Source of the DNA: an uncultured Robinsoniella sp.
GTDB taxonomy: Bacteria; Bacillota; Clostridia; Lachnospirales; Lachnospiraceae
DNA length: 64,000 nt
NCBI GenBank assembly: GCA_900540475.1
Contig: UQGG01000010.1
Location: 90,920-154,919, forward strand
Reading direction: 5' to 3'
Position numbers and translations under genes: made by a program. Under the pieces are notes generated by a model. The model did no database searches. It saw nothing but the letters and a program-made list of their open reading frames with translations, and was not told the origin of the DNA. Of the stretch, positions 16,374 to 24,478 are shown one piece after another. Within the stretch, counting starts at the first letter, position 1, and each line of letters begins with the position of its first letter.

Positions 16374-17588
16374 TTACAGGAATTGTTCCCCATATCCATA
16401 ATGTTCCACAACATAATCAATGTCTTTATCGCCTCTTCCGCTCAGGCATACCAAAATGGATCCCTGTTTCATTTCTTTTGCTTTCTTCATAGCATAAGCT
16501 ACGGCATGAGAACTTTCAATTGCAGGAATAATACCTTCATAGCGTGAAAGTTTAAAGAAAGCTTCCATGGCATCCTCATCACTGGCTGTTGTATACTGTA
16601 CCCGCTCAAGATCCTTTAAAAATGCATGTTCCGGGCCTACAGACGGATAGTCCAGTCCGCTGGCAATAGAGTAAACCGGTGCCGGTTCTCCTTTGGCATC
16701 CTTTAACATGATACTCTCAAATCCATGCATAACACCTTTTTCTCCATAGGTCATAGACGCCGCATGATCCCCAAGACCTGATCCCCGTCCCAGCGGTTCT
16801 ACTCCAACGATATCTACTGCTTCTTCAAGAAATGGGATAAACATTCCGATAGAATTACTTCCGCCGCCTACACAGGCACATACAACATCCGGAAGCAGAC
16901 CGGTCATTTCCTTAAACTGATCTTTTGCTTCGTAGCCTACTACCGACTGGAAATCTCTGACCATTAATGGGAATGGATGTGGTCCAAGGGCTGAACCGAT
17001 GCAGTATATGGAATCTTTATAATTCTTAGCATAGGATTCAAAAGCAGAGTCTACCGCTTCTTTTAAAGTCTTCAGTCCATGGGAAACGGGAACCACTTTT
17101 GCACCCAGGATCTTCATTCTGGTCACATTGGGAGCCTGCTTTGCAATATCAACCTCACCCATGTGGATTTCACATTCCAGGCCAAAAAATGCAGCTGCAG
17201 TAGCCAGCGCCACTCCATGCTGTCCGGCACCTGTTTCTGCAATCAGTCGTTTCTTACCCATGAATTTGGCAAGTAACCCCTCACCCATGCAATGATTCAG
17301 CTTATGTGCACCTGTATGGTTTAAGTCTTCTCTTTTTAAATAAATCTGGCAGTTTCCCAAAAGTCCGGACAAACGCTCACAGTGGTAAACCGGCGTAGGC
17401 CTTCCCTGAAATTCCTTGCGGATTCTTCGCAGTTCATTGATAAACTGGGATGAATGGCAAATCGTCTGATATGCATCTGCAATTTCCTCAAAAGCAGGTT
17501 TCAGTTCCTCAGTCAGATAAGCCCCTCCATAAGGTCCGAATCTGCCGTCTTTATCAGGATAATTTCTCAAATATGTTCTATAGTCCAT
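16374..17588 (-). CDS. trpB: Tryptophan synthase beta chain, orphan TrpB
   Basis: 404 residues of the PLP-dependent TrpB family. PLP-binding Lys96 lies in HTGAHK and catalytic Glu118 in AETGAGQHG. GGGSN at about 230-235 binds the cofactor phosphate and SGRGDKD closes the C-terminus. The COMM region and the HPFP-x-MVRDFQ segment that contact the alpha chain are kept. It normally joins indole and serine to tryptophan. No trpA or other trp gene is adjacent, so it either pairs with a distant trpA or salvages free indole, which is plentiful in the gut. HKLNHCMGE in place of the usual HK(I/T)N(N/Q) is a mild deviation. It has its own promoter and GGAGGGG site. Confidence 0.92.
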   Translation of the reverse strand: MDYRTYLRNYPDKDGRFGPYGGAYLTEELKPAFEEIADAYQTICHSSQFINELRRIRKEFQGRPTPVYHCERLSGLLGNCQIYLKREDLNHTGAHKLNHCMGEGLLAKFMGKKRLIAETGAGQHGVALATAAAFFGLECEIHMGEVDIAKQAPNVTRMKILGAKVVPVSHGLKTLKEAVDSAFESYAKNYKDSIYCIGSALGPHPFPLMVRDFQSVVGYEAKDQFKEMTGLLPDVVCACVGGGSNSIGMFIPFLEEAVDIVGVEPLGRGSGLGDHAASMTYGEKGVMHGFESIMLKDAKGEPAPVYSIASGLDYPSVGPEHAFLKDLERVQYTTASDEDAMEAFFKLSRYEGIIPAIESSHAVAYAMKKAKEMKQGSILVCLSGRGDKDIDYVVEHYGYGEQFL

Positions 17589-17620
17589 GGTACCCCTCCG
17601 TAAAATTTAATATTATGTTT

Positions 17621-17649
17621 ATCTTAGCATGAAAGCACCAGATTATCAA
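17621..17649 (-). promoter_or_regulatory. Promoter of trpB
   Basis: Minus-strand TTGATA (17644-17649), 17 bp, TAAGAT (17621-17626). The leader is only about 30 bases, so there is no room for a T-box or trp attenuator. Confidence 0.6.
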
Positions 17650-17775
17650 CTAAATTGAAGTGTAAAGGGCCGGCGGTGTATTCGGCAACAGTTTCAGCGG
17701 TGTATGAATAGACGTGGTAAATTATGCTGCGGCATGTTATAATTGCCTTACAAAAATCGTAACACATGTACACCA

Positions 17776-18092
17776 GAGCCTGTTTGAAATTAATTCCTTC
17801 CATCTGCACACCGCACTTCGCGGTATACTAGTGCCTCCCGGCGCAAATACGCCACTATATAGCACCCGCTATCCGCGCCAGTTGCACGTCTGTGAATCTG
17901 GCCGTAGCCCGCTACGCCGTCAATTCACAGACGCACACCTGACGCAGATATCAGGCACTATATATCGACGTATTTACGCCGGGAGGCACTAGCTCCGGAT
18001 TCAAATTTATAGCCCGCTATGAGCCATTCATTTGGAAATAATCTTCCGCAAAGTATGATGCACAGCAGTCGGAATGCAATTTCAAAAACGCT
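17776..18092. repeat. Compound palindromic repeat element (copy B)
   Basis: An inner, almost complete palindrome of 165 nt (17828-17992) is centred on the apex CGTAGC-CC-GCTACG (17903-17916). Its outer 16 bases CTAGTGCCTCCCGGCG are exactly complementary to the other end. Most other differences are C/T changes that read as G-U pairs in the leftward transcript. Flanking arms at 17781 (TGTTTGAAATT) and, reversed, at 18090 (CGTTTTTGAAATTGC, then TGCATCATACTTTGCGG) match the arms of copy A. No protein is recognisable in any frame here; this element fills most of the 589-bp trpB to LacI-fusion gap. Confidence 0.7.
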
Positions 18093-18177
18093 TAACAATA
18101 AAAAATATTTAAATGATATCCGGTAGTTTACAAATCCTTTTATTTACAGTTAAGACCGGATTTAAATGGAGGTCTCT

Positions 18178-20478
18178 ATGCCTACAATAAAAGATGTAGC
18201 CAAACTTGCCGGTGTCTCTCATGGTACCGTTTCAAATGTTATAAATGGAGCAAAAAGTGTCAATAGTCAGATCGTTAAGCGCGTCCGGAATGCTATGGAG
18301 GAACTTGGGTACCAGCCAGACGCTAAAGCAAGAAGCATGCGTAACAGTAAAACCAGACTAATTGGGGTTGTGCTTCCCGATATCACACAGCCCAAGTATG
18401 CAAAACTGTATACCGGGTTAGAATTAAAACTGAGAAGTCAGGGATACATATTGTGTTTATTCTGTACGCAGAGTGATCGTGAATCCGAGATAAAAGCACT
18501 CACACAGATCTGTCAGCAGCGCATGGATGCCCTGGTCATTGTCACCTGTATGCCGGATGCCGCCGCACCATTTGAGCAGATTGAAAAAAGCGGCATTCCC
18601 ATTATCTTTGTGGATCACCAGTTAAGTAATATGAAGCACCGGATTTTTGCTTCTTTTGACCAGTCCGCCTATGCAGACCTAACTGCCCGGATGCTGATTG
18701 GAGAGGGGCATAACCGGATCGGAATTATTGCCGGCAGAAAAGATTATTCCAATGAATTATCTTTTATAGACGGTATTCGGCAGTCATATGAAGAAAATGG
18801 TATTCCATTGGAACAAGCACTGATCCGGCAAGTGCCTGAAGGAAAAGAACAGGCATTTCGTATTATGTCTGATTGGAATCATAGAGGATTAAATCCCACT
18901 GCGGTAATAACCACCAATACCGCTTTTTATCAGGGGGCATCTGCTGCAGTCAGCCTTTTTTACAGTGACACTGCTCCTGTTCTCCTGAACCTGGATACCC
19001 CCGATTGGTGCGAAAATATCTGTGATAAAACAACACTGAAAGTCGAACAGGATTATCGTGAACTTGGAGAAAGAGCCGGTTCCTTTTTATTGCAGAAGAT
19101 TGGCACGAAAGAATTTTCTGAGACCGTAAACCTTTTGATCAGTCCCGGGGCCAGTACTGCCGGAAGCACAAGGGATCATATCCACCCGCATACACACCAG
19201 GAAAAGTATGGAACAAAAAGCGTTCCATACTTTCTATTGAAGCAGTACCGCAGACCCGTCTGCGGTATGCAGGGGTATAAATATGAGAAAAGACCTTTAC
19301 GCCTTCTCATGCTGCAGTGTGCATCGGCTAAGGCACTGGATATTATTAAAGACCGTTTTACAAAAGAATGGGGCATACCGGTTGTAATTGATATGATACC
19401 ATATGATGCACTTTACGACAAAATAACAGGGCAGGATTCTTCTTATGATATGATCCAGATGGACATATCCTGGATGGCGGGTCCTTTGAAAGACAAGATT
19501 CTCTGTGAATTGCAGACGGATACATCTGTGAACGACCTTATTATCCGGTCATTTCCAGAAGATATATTAAAAAAATATGATTCCCATAGCCAAAAAAGAT
19601 GCGGTCTTCCATTTATGTTTGATGCACAGATACTTTTCTACCGGAAAGATCTCTTTGAAGACCTGCAATATCAGCGTATGTATTATGAGCAGTTTAAGAA
19701 GGAACTTCGGATACCCAGAACATGGGAAGAATATAATCAGATTGCACGTTTTTTCACAAAAAGCTATAACACTGATTCACCGGTACCATATGGAAGTACC
19801 GCCGGAGGTGCTCCTTACAACAGCGTATATGAATTAATGCCCCGAATCTGGGATCAGGGAATTACACTGGATGCATCTCTGTCTGCATGGGAATCTTCTT
19901 CTTCGGTCCTGGTGGACGGATTAAAGGATTATAAAGAAGTTTTTTCCTGTGCTGACCCAAAAGCGTCAGGCTGGAACTGGACCATGCAGACAGAGGCGTT
20001 TCATCAGGGCAATGCCGCTATGATGGTTCTTTATCAGGCTCATTTCTCAGATTATTTTTATGCTCTGGATTCTAAAATTAGCAATAATATTGGATTTGCT
20101 CCAATTCCAGGCAGCAGCTCCGTAGAAGGAGGCTGGCTTTTGGGTATCCATAAACAAACCCAAATGTACCCGGAGGCAGCCCAATTTTTCCAGTGGCTTT
20201 TACAACCGGATATTGCTGCAGCTTTTAACCTGCTTGGCGGCACTCTTCCAGTGAAACAGATGTTTACCTCAAATGAAATGAAAGATCTGTATCCCTGGCT
20301 GAAGCAATCACTGAATATTTTCTCTCACAGCAGACCTATGCTTCAGCCTTTACAGGATAATTACACACAGTGGGAATTTGAAAAGGCGGCAGGCAGGTGG
20401 ATTCATGAGTATATTGCAGGGAGAATTTCTGAGCGGGAGACGTTGGCGCATATCTATAAAGAATACCTGAATATTTAG
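18178..20478 (+). CDS. LacI-family repressor fused to a solute-binding-protein domain
   Basis: 766 residues in three parts. Residues 1-50 are a LacI helix-turn-helix and hinge (PTIKDVAKLAGVSHGTVSNV, then RVRNAMEELGYQPDAKARSMR). Residues about 58-325 are the usual PBP1-type sensor (LIGVVLPDITQP, IPIIFVDHQ, TLKVEQDYRELGERA). Residues about 365-766 resemble an ABC family-1 sugar-binding protein (FDAQILFYRKDLF, PRTWEEYNQIARFF, GNAAMMVLYQAHFSDYF, EGGWLLGIHKQTQMYPEAAQF read in parts). No signal peptide or membrane segment exists, so the binding domain is cytoplasmic and presumably a second effector sensor. Typical LacI proteins stop near 335 residues. Start ATG at 18178 follows GGAGGT. Single frame, no sign of misassembly. 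Targets unknown. Confidence 0.88.
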   Translation: MPTIKDVAKLAGVSHGTVSNVINGAKSVNSQIVKRVRNAMEELGYQPDAKARSMRNSKTRLIGVVLPDITQPKYAKLYTGLELKLRSQGYILCLFCTQSDRESEIKALTQICQQRMDALVIVTCMPDAAAPFEQIEKSGIPIIFVDHQLSNMKHRIFASFDQSAYADLTARMLIGEGHNRIGIIAGRKDYSNELSFIDGIRQSYEENGIPLEQALIRQVPEGKEQAFRIMSDWNHRGLNPTAVITTNTAFYQGASAAVSLFYSDTAPVLLNLDTPDWCENICDKTTLKVEQDYRELGERAGSFLLQKIGTKEFSETVNLLISPGASTAGSTRDHIHPHTHQEKYGTKSVPYFLLKQYRRPVCGMQGYKYEKRPLRLLMLQCASAKALDIIKDRFTKEWGIPVVIDMIPYDALYDKITGQDSSYDMIQMDISWMAGPLKDKILCELQTDTSVNDLIIRSFPEDILKKYDSHSQKRCGLPFMFDAQILFYRKDLFEDLQYQRMYYEQFKKELRIPRTWEEYNQIARFFTKSYNTDSPVPYGSTAGGAPYNSVYELMPRIWDQGITLDASLSAWESSSSVLVDGLKDYKEVFSCADPKASGWNWTMQTEAFHQGNAAMMVLYQAHFSDYFYALDSKISNNIGFAPIPGSSSVEGGWLLGIHKQTQMYPEAAQFFQWLLQPDIAAAFNLLGGTLPVKQMFTSNEMKDLYPWLKQSLNIFSHSRPMLQPLQDNYTQWEFEKAAGRWIHEYIAGRISERETLAHIYKEYLNI

Positions 20479-20520
20479 CAACATCATAAATGGACAGGCC
20501 GCCTGTAAAAAATAGCAAAA

Positions 20521-20560
20521 GAAGGGCATGATTACCATTAAACAGCAATCACGCCCGTCT
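20521..20560 (-). terminator. Terminator of the YjiH operon
   Basis: GGGCATGATT (20524-20533) and AATCACGCCC (20547-20556) pair, with one G-U on the leftward transcript. TTCTTTTGCTATTTTTT follows on that strand. It may also serve the convergent LacI-fusion gene. Confidence 0.7.
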
Positions 20561-20580
20561 TCATCAAACAAAATATTCTC

Positions 20581-21927
20581 TTATTTAATCAATATATTAG
20601 CCAGTAAAACAATAATCGGCAGACTGATGATCGTTCTTTCTAAAAAGATAATAATCAATTCTTTCAATCCCATAGGAACCTTACTTTTAATAATAACTGC
20701 ACCTACCTCTGTAAGGTATATAATTTGCACCAGTGACAGCACCCCTATGATAAACTTCGTTTTTACTGTTGTAATGGAACTGATTAACAGGGCCGGGATA
20801 AACATGTCCACGAATCCCACCAAAGTAGCGGGTGCTGCCTGGAATGCATGTTCTACGCCCAATAGCTGCAGATACCAGCCCATAGGGTATGAAATCCATT
20901 GGAAAATAGGCGTATACTCTACCAGTATCAGGCTGATCGTTCCCCAGGTAATGACAATTGGGATCAGATCAAAAAACATTCCAGTCAACACTTTCATGCC
21001 GGAGCTTAAAACCGTATGTACACCAAATTCCTCAGCACGTTTACAGCTTTGTTCCATCGCCCAGCCCAGGGTGGAGATGTGGGATGGTACTTCCTCCTGT
21101 ATGCGTTTTCCAGTCTTTGGATTATACTCATCCGGTATTTTGGAAAGCGGTCGTATTCTGGTGAGTACAAAAGCCAGGAAGATTCCTACAACACAGATTA
21201 CAAAGTAAAAGCTTGGGAATACCTGTGTAATCTCCAATGTCTCGGCAACTAACAGACAGAAAGGAACGGAGACCAGCGAGAAGTTTGTCATTATCACAGA
21301 TGCTTCCCTTCCGGTATAGTATCCTCCGTTATACTGCTCACGGGTGAGAATCACTGCGGCATTTGATGCTCCGAACCAGGAAGCTATTAAATCTACAGAT
21401 GCCCTGCCGGGAACACGAAACAGCGGCCTTACCACAGGTTTTGCTATGACTCCCAAAAATTCCATAATCCCGCAGTCAGTCAGAAAAGGCATAATGAAGC
21501 TGAATGCCAGCACGATACATACGAGAGAACCAGCGAGACTTACCATATTTGCCCCGGTGTCTGCAGAAATAATTAACTCAGGCCCTAATTTGAATATGAC
21601 CATAGCGGTTATTACCAGGCTTAAAATTTTTGTAATGAGATAAAAAGGGGTTACCTTAAATATTCTGGTCAATGCCTTATGGTCCCGTATCCACTTGGGT
21701 TTCCAAATAAAGTCTATCCCGGATACTACCGTGGTGGACAGCATCAGAATCAGTACAAAATAAGGTAAAATCGCTGACAGCCAGGTTTTAACAGCACTTT
21801 GCAGTTCCGAAATTCCAGTTGTAAAGGATTTATCCTTTGGGATGGGAACCAAAAACATGGCAATACCAAAAGCAGAAAACAGGACAAATTTTATAATATT
21901 TTTTGCCTTAACATTTGATGTGTTCAT
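20581..21927 (-). CDS. YjiH-family membrane protein with nucleoside-recognition/Gate domain
   Basis: 448 residues, strongly hydrophobic, with about ten membrane segments. It has the Gate-domain stretches FIMPFLTDCGIMEFLGVIAK and VDLIASWFGASNAAVILTREQ seen in the YjiH family. Function of the family is not established; Gate domains occur in nucleoside transporters and spore membrane proteins, and transport of a small polar molecule is plausible. It ends a leftward operon with an aminotransferase and an iron-dependent alcohol dehydrogenase, 27 bp after the latter, so the solute may be the substrate or product of these enzymes (inference). A GGAAAGG sequence precedes the ATG. Confidence 0.82.
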   Translation of the reverse strand: MNTSNVKAKNIIKFVLFSAFGIAMFLVPIPKDKSFTTGISELQSAVKTWLSAILPYFVLILMLSTTVVSGIDFIWKPKWIRDHKALTRIFKVTPFYLITKILSLVITAMVIFKLGPELIISADTGANMVSLAGSLVCIVLAFSFIMPFLTDCGIMEFLGVIAKPVVRPLFRVPGRASVDLIASWFGASNAAVILTREQYNGGYYTGREASVIMTNFSLVSVPFCLLVAETLEITQVFPSFYFVICVVGIFLAFVLTRIRPLSKIPDEYNPKTGKRIQEEVPSHISTLGWAMEQSCKRAEEFGVHTVLSSGMKVLTGMFFDLIPIVITWGTISLILVEYTPIFQWISYPMGWYLQLLGVEHAFQAAPATLVGFVDMFIPALLISSITTVKTKFIIGVLSLVQIIYLTEVGAVIIKSKVPMGLKELIIIFLERTIISLPIIVLLANILIK

Positions 21928-21954
21928 TCATTTTCTTTCCTTTCCATTATGGTT

Positions 21955-23028
21955 CTAAAGTTCCTCTACTTGCTGCATTGCCTCAAAAATCATATCTTCT
22001 GTCACCTGATAAGGCATATGCTTCAGATCCGGTCCCTGCACAATTTCCGCTAAAACTTCAGCCATTTCCCCCCGGTCATTTTTTATATCCATATCTTCTA
22101 ATTTTACCGGCATAGAAAGATCCTTCAGAAAACGGTACAGACGTTTCATTTCTTTCACCTGTCCATCCACTGCAAGCTGAACCAGCACGCCATAAGCAAC
22201 CACATCCCCATGCAGGTTTTTTTCCTCAAACCCGGGCAGAATCGCCAGTCCATAGAAGACGGAATGGGCAATTGCGCCGTTATAATCATCATGAACCATA
22301 AGAGACACCATTCCGGTACTCACTACATTTGCCAGGACAACCTGGGTTAATGCAGCGGTAACCTGATGCTTCCTGCAATCCTCCATTGCCTGCTGTCCGT
22401 AAGTCAATACCGGTTCATAGCAAAGATTGCTGATTTCTCTTCCCATATACGAACTGTGATCCAGTTCATCTCCTCTTGCGGACAGGTGGCATTCAAAATG
22501 TTTGGCAATGGTATCTCCCATTCCGGCTCTCAGATAACAGTCCGGCGCCTCCGCTATAATCTGTGTATCGATAAATGCATGGACAGCCGGCTTTTCAAAA
22601 TAATAAAAACTCTCAAAAGAACCGTCTTCACGGTAAACTACCGATAATGCTGTGGCAGCCGCGCAGGTTGCAGCTATTGTGGGCAATGTTACAACCGGGA
22701 TCTTAAGGTCACAGGCAACACCTTTTGCGGTATCCAGTGCCTTACCTCCTCCCATGCCTGCGATAAAGTCTGCGCCCAGCTTTTCAATCTGTTCTGACAA
22801 CTCATGTATCCTGCTATAGGTACAGTCCTTTCCTGCCTCTATACATGCAGACATTACCAGATCTGATTCCTGAATGGAAGCGGTGAGTTTTTCTTTCCCT
22901 TTACTCAAAGCTGTCTTTCCGCCGATTAATACAAAACGCCTTCCAAGTCTTTGACAAACCTTGCCAAAAGACTGATATGCATCTGCTCCGATTGTATAAT
23001 TTGTAAATGAAACCGTATATTCTGACAT
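21955..23028 (-). CDS. Iron-containing alcohol dehydrogenase, glycerol dehydrogenase-like
   Basis: 357 residues, class III metal-dependent dehydrogenase fold. An N-terminal NAD-binding half includes GMGGGKALDTAKGVA (about 92-106) and LPTIAATCAA. An all-helical metal half has ligand positions Asp in MGDTIAKHFE (about 172), His in AIAHSVFYG and His in NLHGDVVAYG. Closest in form to glycerol dehydrogenase GldA, but relatives act on other hydroxyketones or sugar phosphates, so no symbol is given. It is the middle gene of the aminotransferase-dehydrogenase-YjiH operon, cytoplasmic. The ATG follows AGGAGAAAAG. Confidence 0.85.
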   Translation of the reverse strand: MSEYTVSFTNYTIGADAYQSFGKVCQRLGRRFVLIGGKTALSKGKEKLTASIQESDLVMSACIEAGKDCTYSRIHELSEQIEKLGADFIAGMGGGKALDTAKGVACDLKIPVVTLPTIAATCAAATALSVVYREDGSFESFYYFEKPAVHAFIDTQIIAEAPDCYLRAGMGDTIAKHFECHLSARGDELDHSSYMGREISNLCYEPVLTYGQQAMEDCRKHQVTAALTQVVLANVVSTGMVSLMVHDDYNGAIAHSVFYGLAILPGFEEKNLHGDVVAYGVLVQLAVDGQVKEMKRLYRFLKDLSMPVKLEDMDIKNDRGEMAEVLAEIVQGPDLKHMPYQVTEDMIFEAMQQVEEL

Positions 23029-23063
23029 ATCTTTTCTCCTGAACTTCTGTACGATTAGATGTA

Positions 23064-23092
23064 AGTTTCAAACACTCTACAAAGGGTGTTTC
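23064..23092 (-). other. Intercistronic hairpin ahead of the dehydrogenase
   Basis: AAACAC/GTGTTT stem about 10 nt apart, within the 77-bp gap between aminotransferase and dehydrogenase. It carries a TTTCAAACAC string like the arms of the dispersed repeats. Short, so only suggestive. Confidence 0.3.
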
Positions 23093-23105
23093 ATCATACA
23101 ATTCT

Positions 23106-24305
23106 CTATTTTTCCAAAGCCTTCTCTTCTGTTAAAAGAAGTTCCATTTTTTCAAGTCTGCGCAGCGCTTCCTTAAGGGTTGATTTTTCCCTTGCAAAAT
23201 GCAGGCGGATCAGATGATTTACATTTTCTTTGAAAAAGCTGGAGCCGGGAACTGCTGCAACACCAACATTTTTGATCATCCATTCACAGAATTCCATATC
23301 GGTATATCCCGCAAACTTTTCATGTTCCAGATACCGGGTGATGTCTACGAGAACAAAGTAAGAGCCCTGGGGAACGGTATGAATAATTCCGATTTCATCC
23401 AACCCCTTTAAGAAGTATTCTCTTTTTTCAGTATACATCTGCTGCATATTTTCATAATACTCCGGACCGAAGTTAAGTCCTGCCGTTGCCGCCTCCTGTA
23501 ATGGGGATGCCGCTCCTACAGTAAGAAAGTCATGCACTTTTTTTGCATTTTCAATAACCTCTTCCGGACCGATCAGATATCCCAGCCTCCATCCGGTAAT
23601 GGAATAGGTCTTGGACAGGGAGCTGCAGGTTATGGTTCTTTCATACATCCCGGGCAGTCCTGCCATTGGTACATGCACATAAGGTTTGTAAATAATATGC
23701 TCATACACTTCATCCGTGATGATAAATGCATCGTATTTCTCAGCAAGCCTTCCAATGGTGAGCAGTTCATCCCTGGTAAACACTTTTCCACATGGATTAG
23801 AAGGATTACACACGATAATCGCCTTCACGCCCTGTCTGAATGCATCTTCCAGAACCTTTTCGTCAAAGTGGAATTCCGGCGGAACCAGCGGAACGTAAAT
23901 AGGCTCTGCACCGGATAAAATGGCATCTGCACCGTAATTTTCATAGAAAGGCGAGAAAACAACTACCTTGTCACCCGGGTTACATACAGTCATCATGGCT
24001 GCCATCATGGCTTCGGTACCGCCGCAGGTTACTACAATTTCCGTTTCCGGATTGACAGTCCGTCCGATTGCCTTTCCATGTTTTCTCGCCAGCGCCTCTC
24101 TGAAATTTTCCGCACCAAAAGTAATCGAATACTGGTGAGGACCTTCCTTTGCTGCTTTCGCCAGAGCATCGGTTATCTCCCTGGGCGGATCAAAATCGGG
24201 AAATCCCTGTGAAAGGTTAATTGCATCATATTCATCACTGATTCTGGTCATTCTGCGGATTACAGAATCTGTAAAGGTACCTACGCGGTCGCTTAATTTT
24301 GGCAT
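23106..24305 (-). CDS. Class I/II PLP-dependent aminotransferase
   Basis: 399 residues, fold-type I. Visible are NLSQGFPDFDPP (N-terminal substrate region), VVTCGGTEAMMAAM (PLP phosphate pocket), VCNPSNPCGKVF with the Asn/Pro signature and ITDEVYEH with the ring-stacking Asp. The PLP Lys is in SSLSKTYSITGWRLG (about 239) and the carboxylate-binding Arg in LIRLHFA. Resembles methionine/kynurenine/aspartate aminotransferases of the YbdL group; amino-acid specificity cannot be told. Start ATG follows AAAGGAG. It is first in the operon with the dehydrogenase and YjiH-type transporter, which together could turn an amino acid into an alpha-keto and then a hydroxy acid (inference). Confidence 0.9.
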   Translation of the reverse strand: MPKLSDRVGTFTDSVIRRMTRISDEYDAINLSQGFPDFDPPREITDALAKAAKEGPHQYSITFGAENFREALARKHGKAIGRTVNPETEIVVTCGGTEAMMAAMMTVCNPGDKVVVFSPFYENYGADAILSGAEPIYVPLVPPEFHFDEKVLEDAFRQGVKAIIVCNPSNPCGKVFTRDELLTIGRLAEKYDAFIITDEVYEHIIYKPYVHVPMAGLPGMYERTITCSSLSKTYSITGWRLGYLIGPEEVIENAKKVHDFLTVGAASPLQEAATAGLNFGPEYYENMQQMYTEKREYFLKGLDEIGIIHTVPQGSYFVLVDITRYLEHEKFAGYTDMEFCEWMIKNVGVAAVPGSSFFKENVNHLIRLHFAREKSTLKEALRRLEKMELLLTEEKALEK

Positions 24306-24406
24306 AATTGTTCTCCTTTATCTATAGCTTGTATGAAGATTGTGGTTATTGACAGTTTTCCTATATTTAAATATTCAATCATATTACATGATTATATTTC
24401 CAGTAG

Positions 24407-24435
24407 TTGACCAAATACATTAGCAGATTTATAAT
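24407..24435 (+). promoter_or_regulatory. Sigma-A promoter of the MerR gene
   Basis: TTGACC (24407-24412), 17 bp, TATAAT (24430-24435). The spacer is a normal 17, not the stretched 19-20 bp of MerR-activated promoters. Confidence 0.78.
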
Positions 24436-24439
24436 AAGG

Positions 24440-24456
24440 TATACCGTTACGGTATA
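24440..24456. promoter_or_regulatory. Palindromic operator at the MerR start point
   Basis: TATACCGTTACGGTATA is a perfect palindrome (8-bp arms, one central base) immediately downstream of the -10 box, across the transcription start. This position suits repression, probably by the MerR-type product itself or another local regulator. Confidence 0.65.
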
Positions 24457-24478
24457 GTCAAGAGGAGATTGTATAATT

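Noticed and set aside
17589..17650. A T-box or trp attenuator ahead of trpB
   Set aside because: The predicted leader is about 30 nt, and no specifier hairpin or antiterminator is visible.
14480..17776. The UroD-MarR-trpB segment as a composite transposon
   Set aside because: The flanking elements encode no transposase, and target duplications are not visible; kept only as an arrangement worth comparing between strains.
17714..17992. A 92-codon rightward frame through the palindrome
   Set aside because: It only reads through the inverted repeat, lacks a ribosome site and shows no protein-like pattern.
20528..21208. A 226-codon rightward open frame opposite the YjiH-type gene
   Set aside because: It lies wholly in the terminator and antisense to a conserved membrane protein, has no ribosome site and a biased, non-protein-like composition; it is a shadow frame.
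24407..24435. A stretched MerR-type promoter in front of the MerR gene
   Set aside because: The spacer is 17 bp, not 19-20, and the palindrome is downstream of -10.
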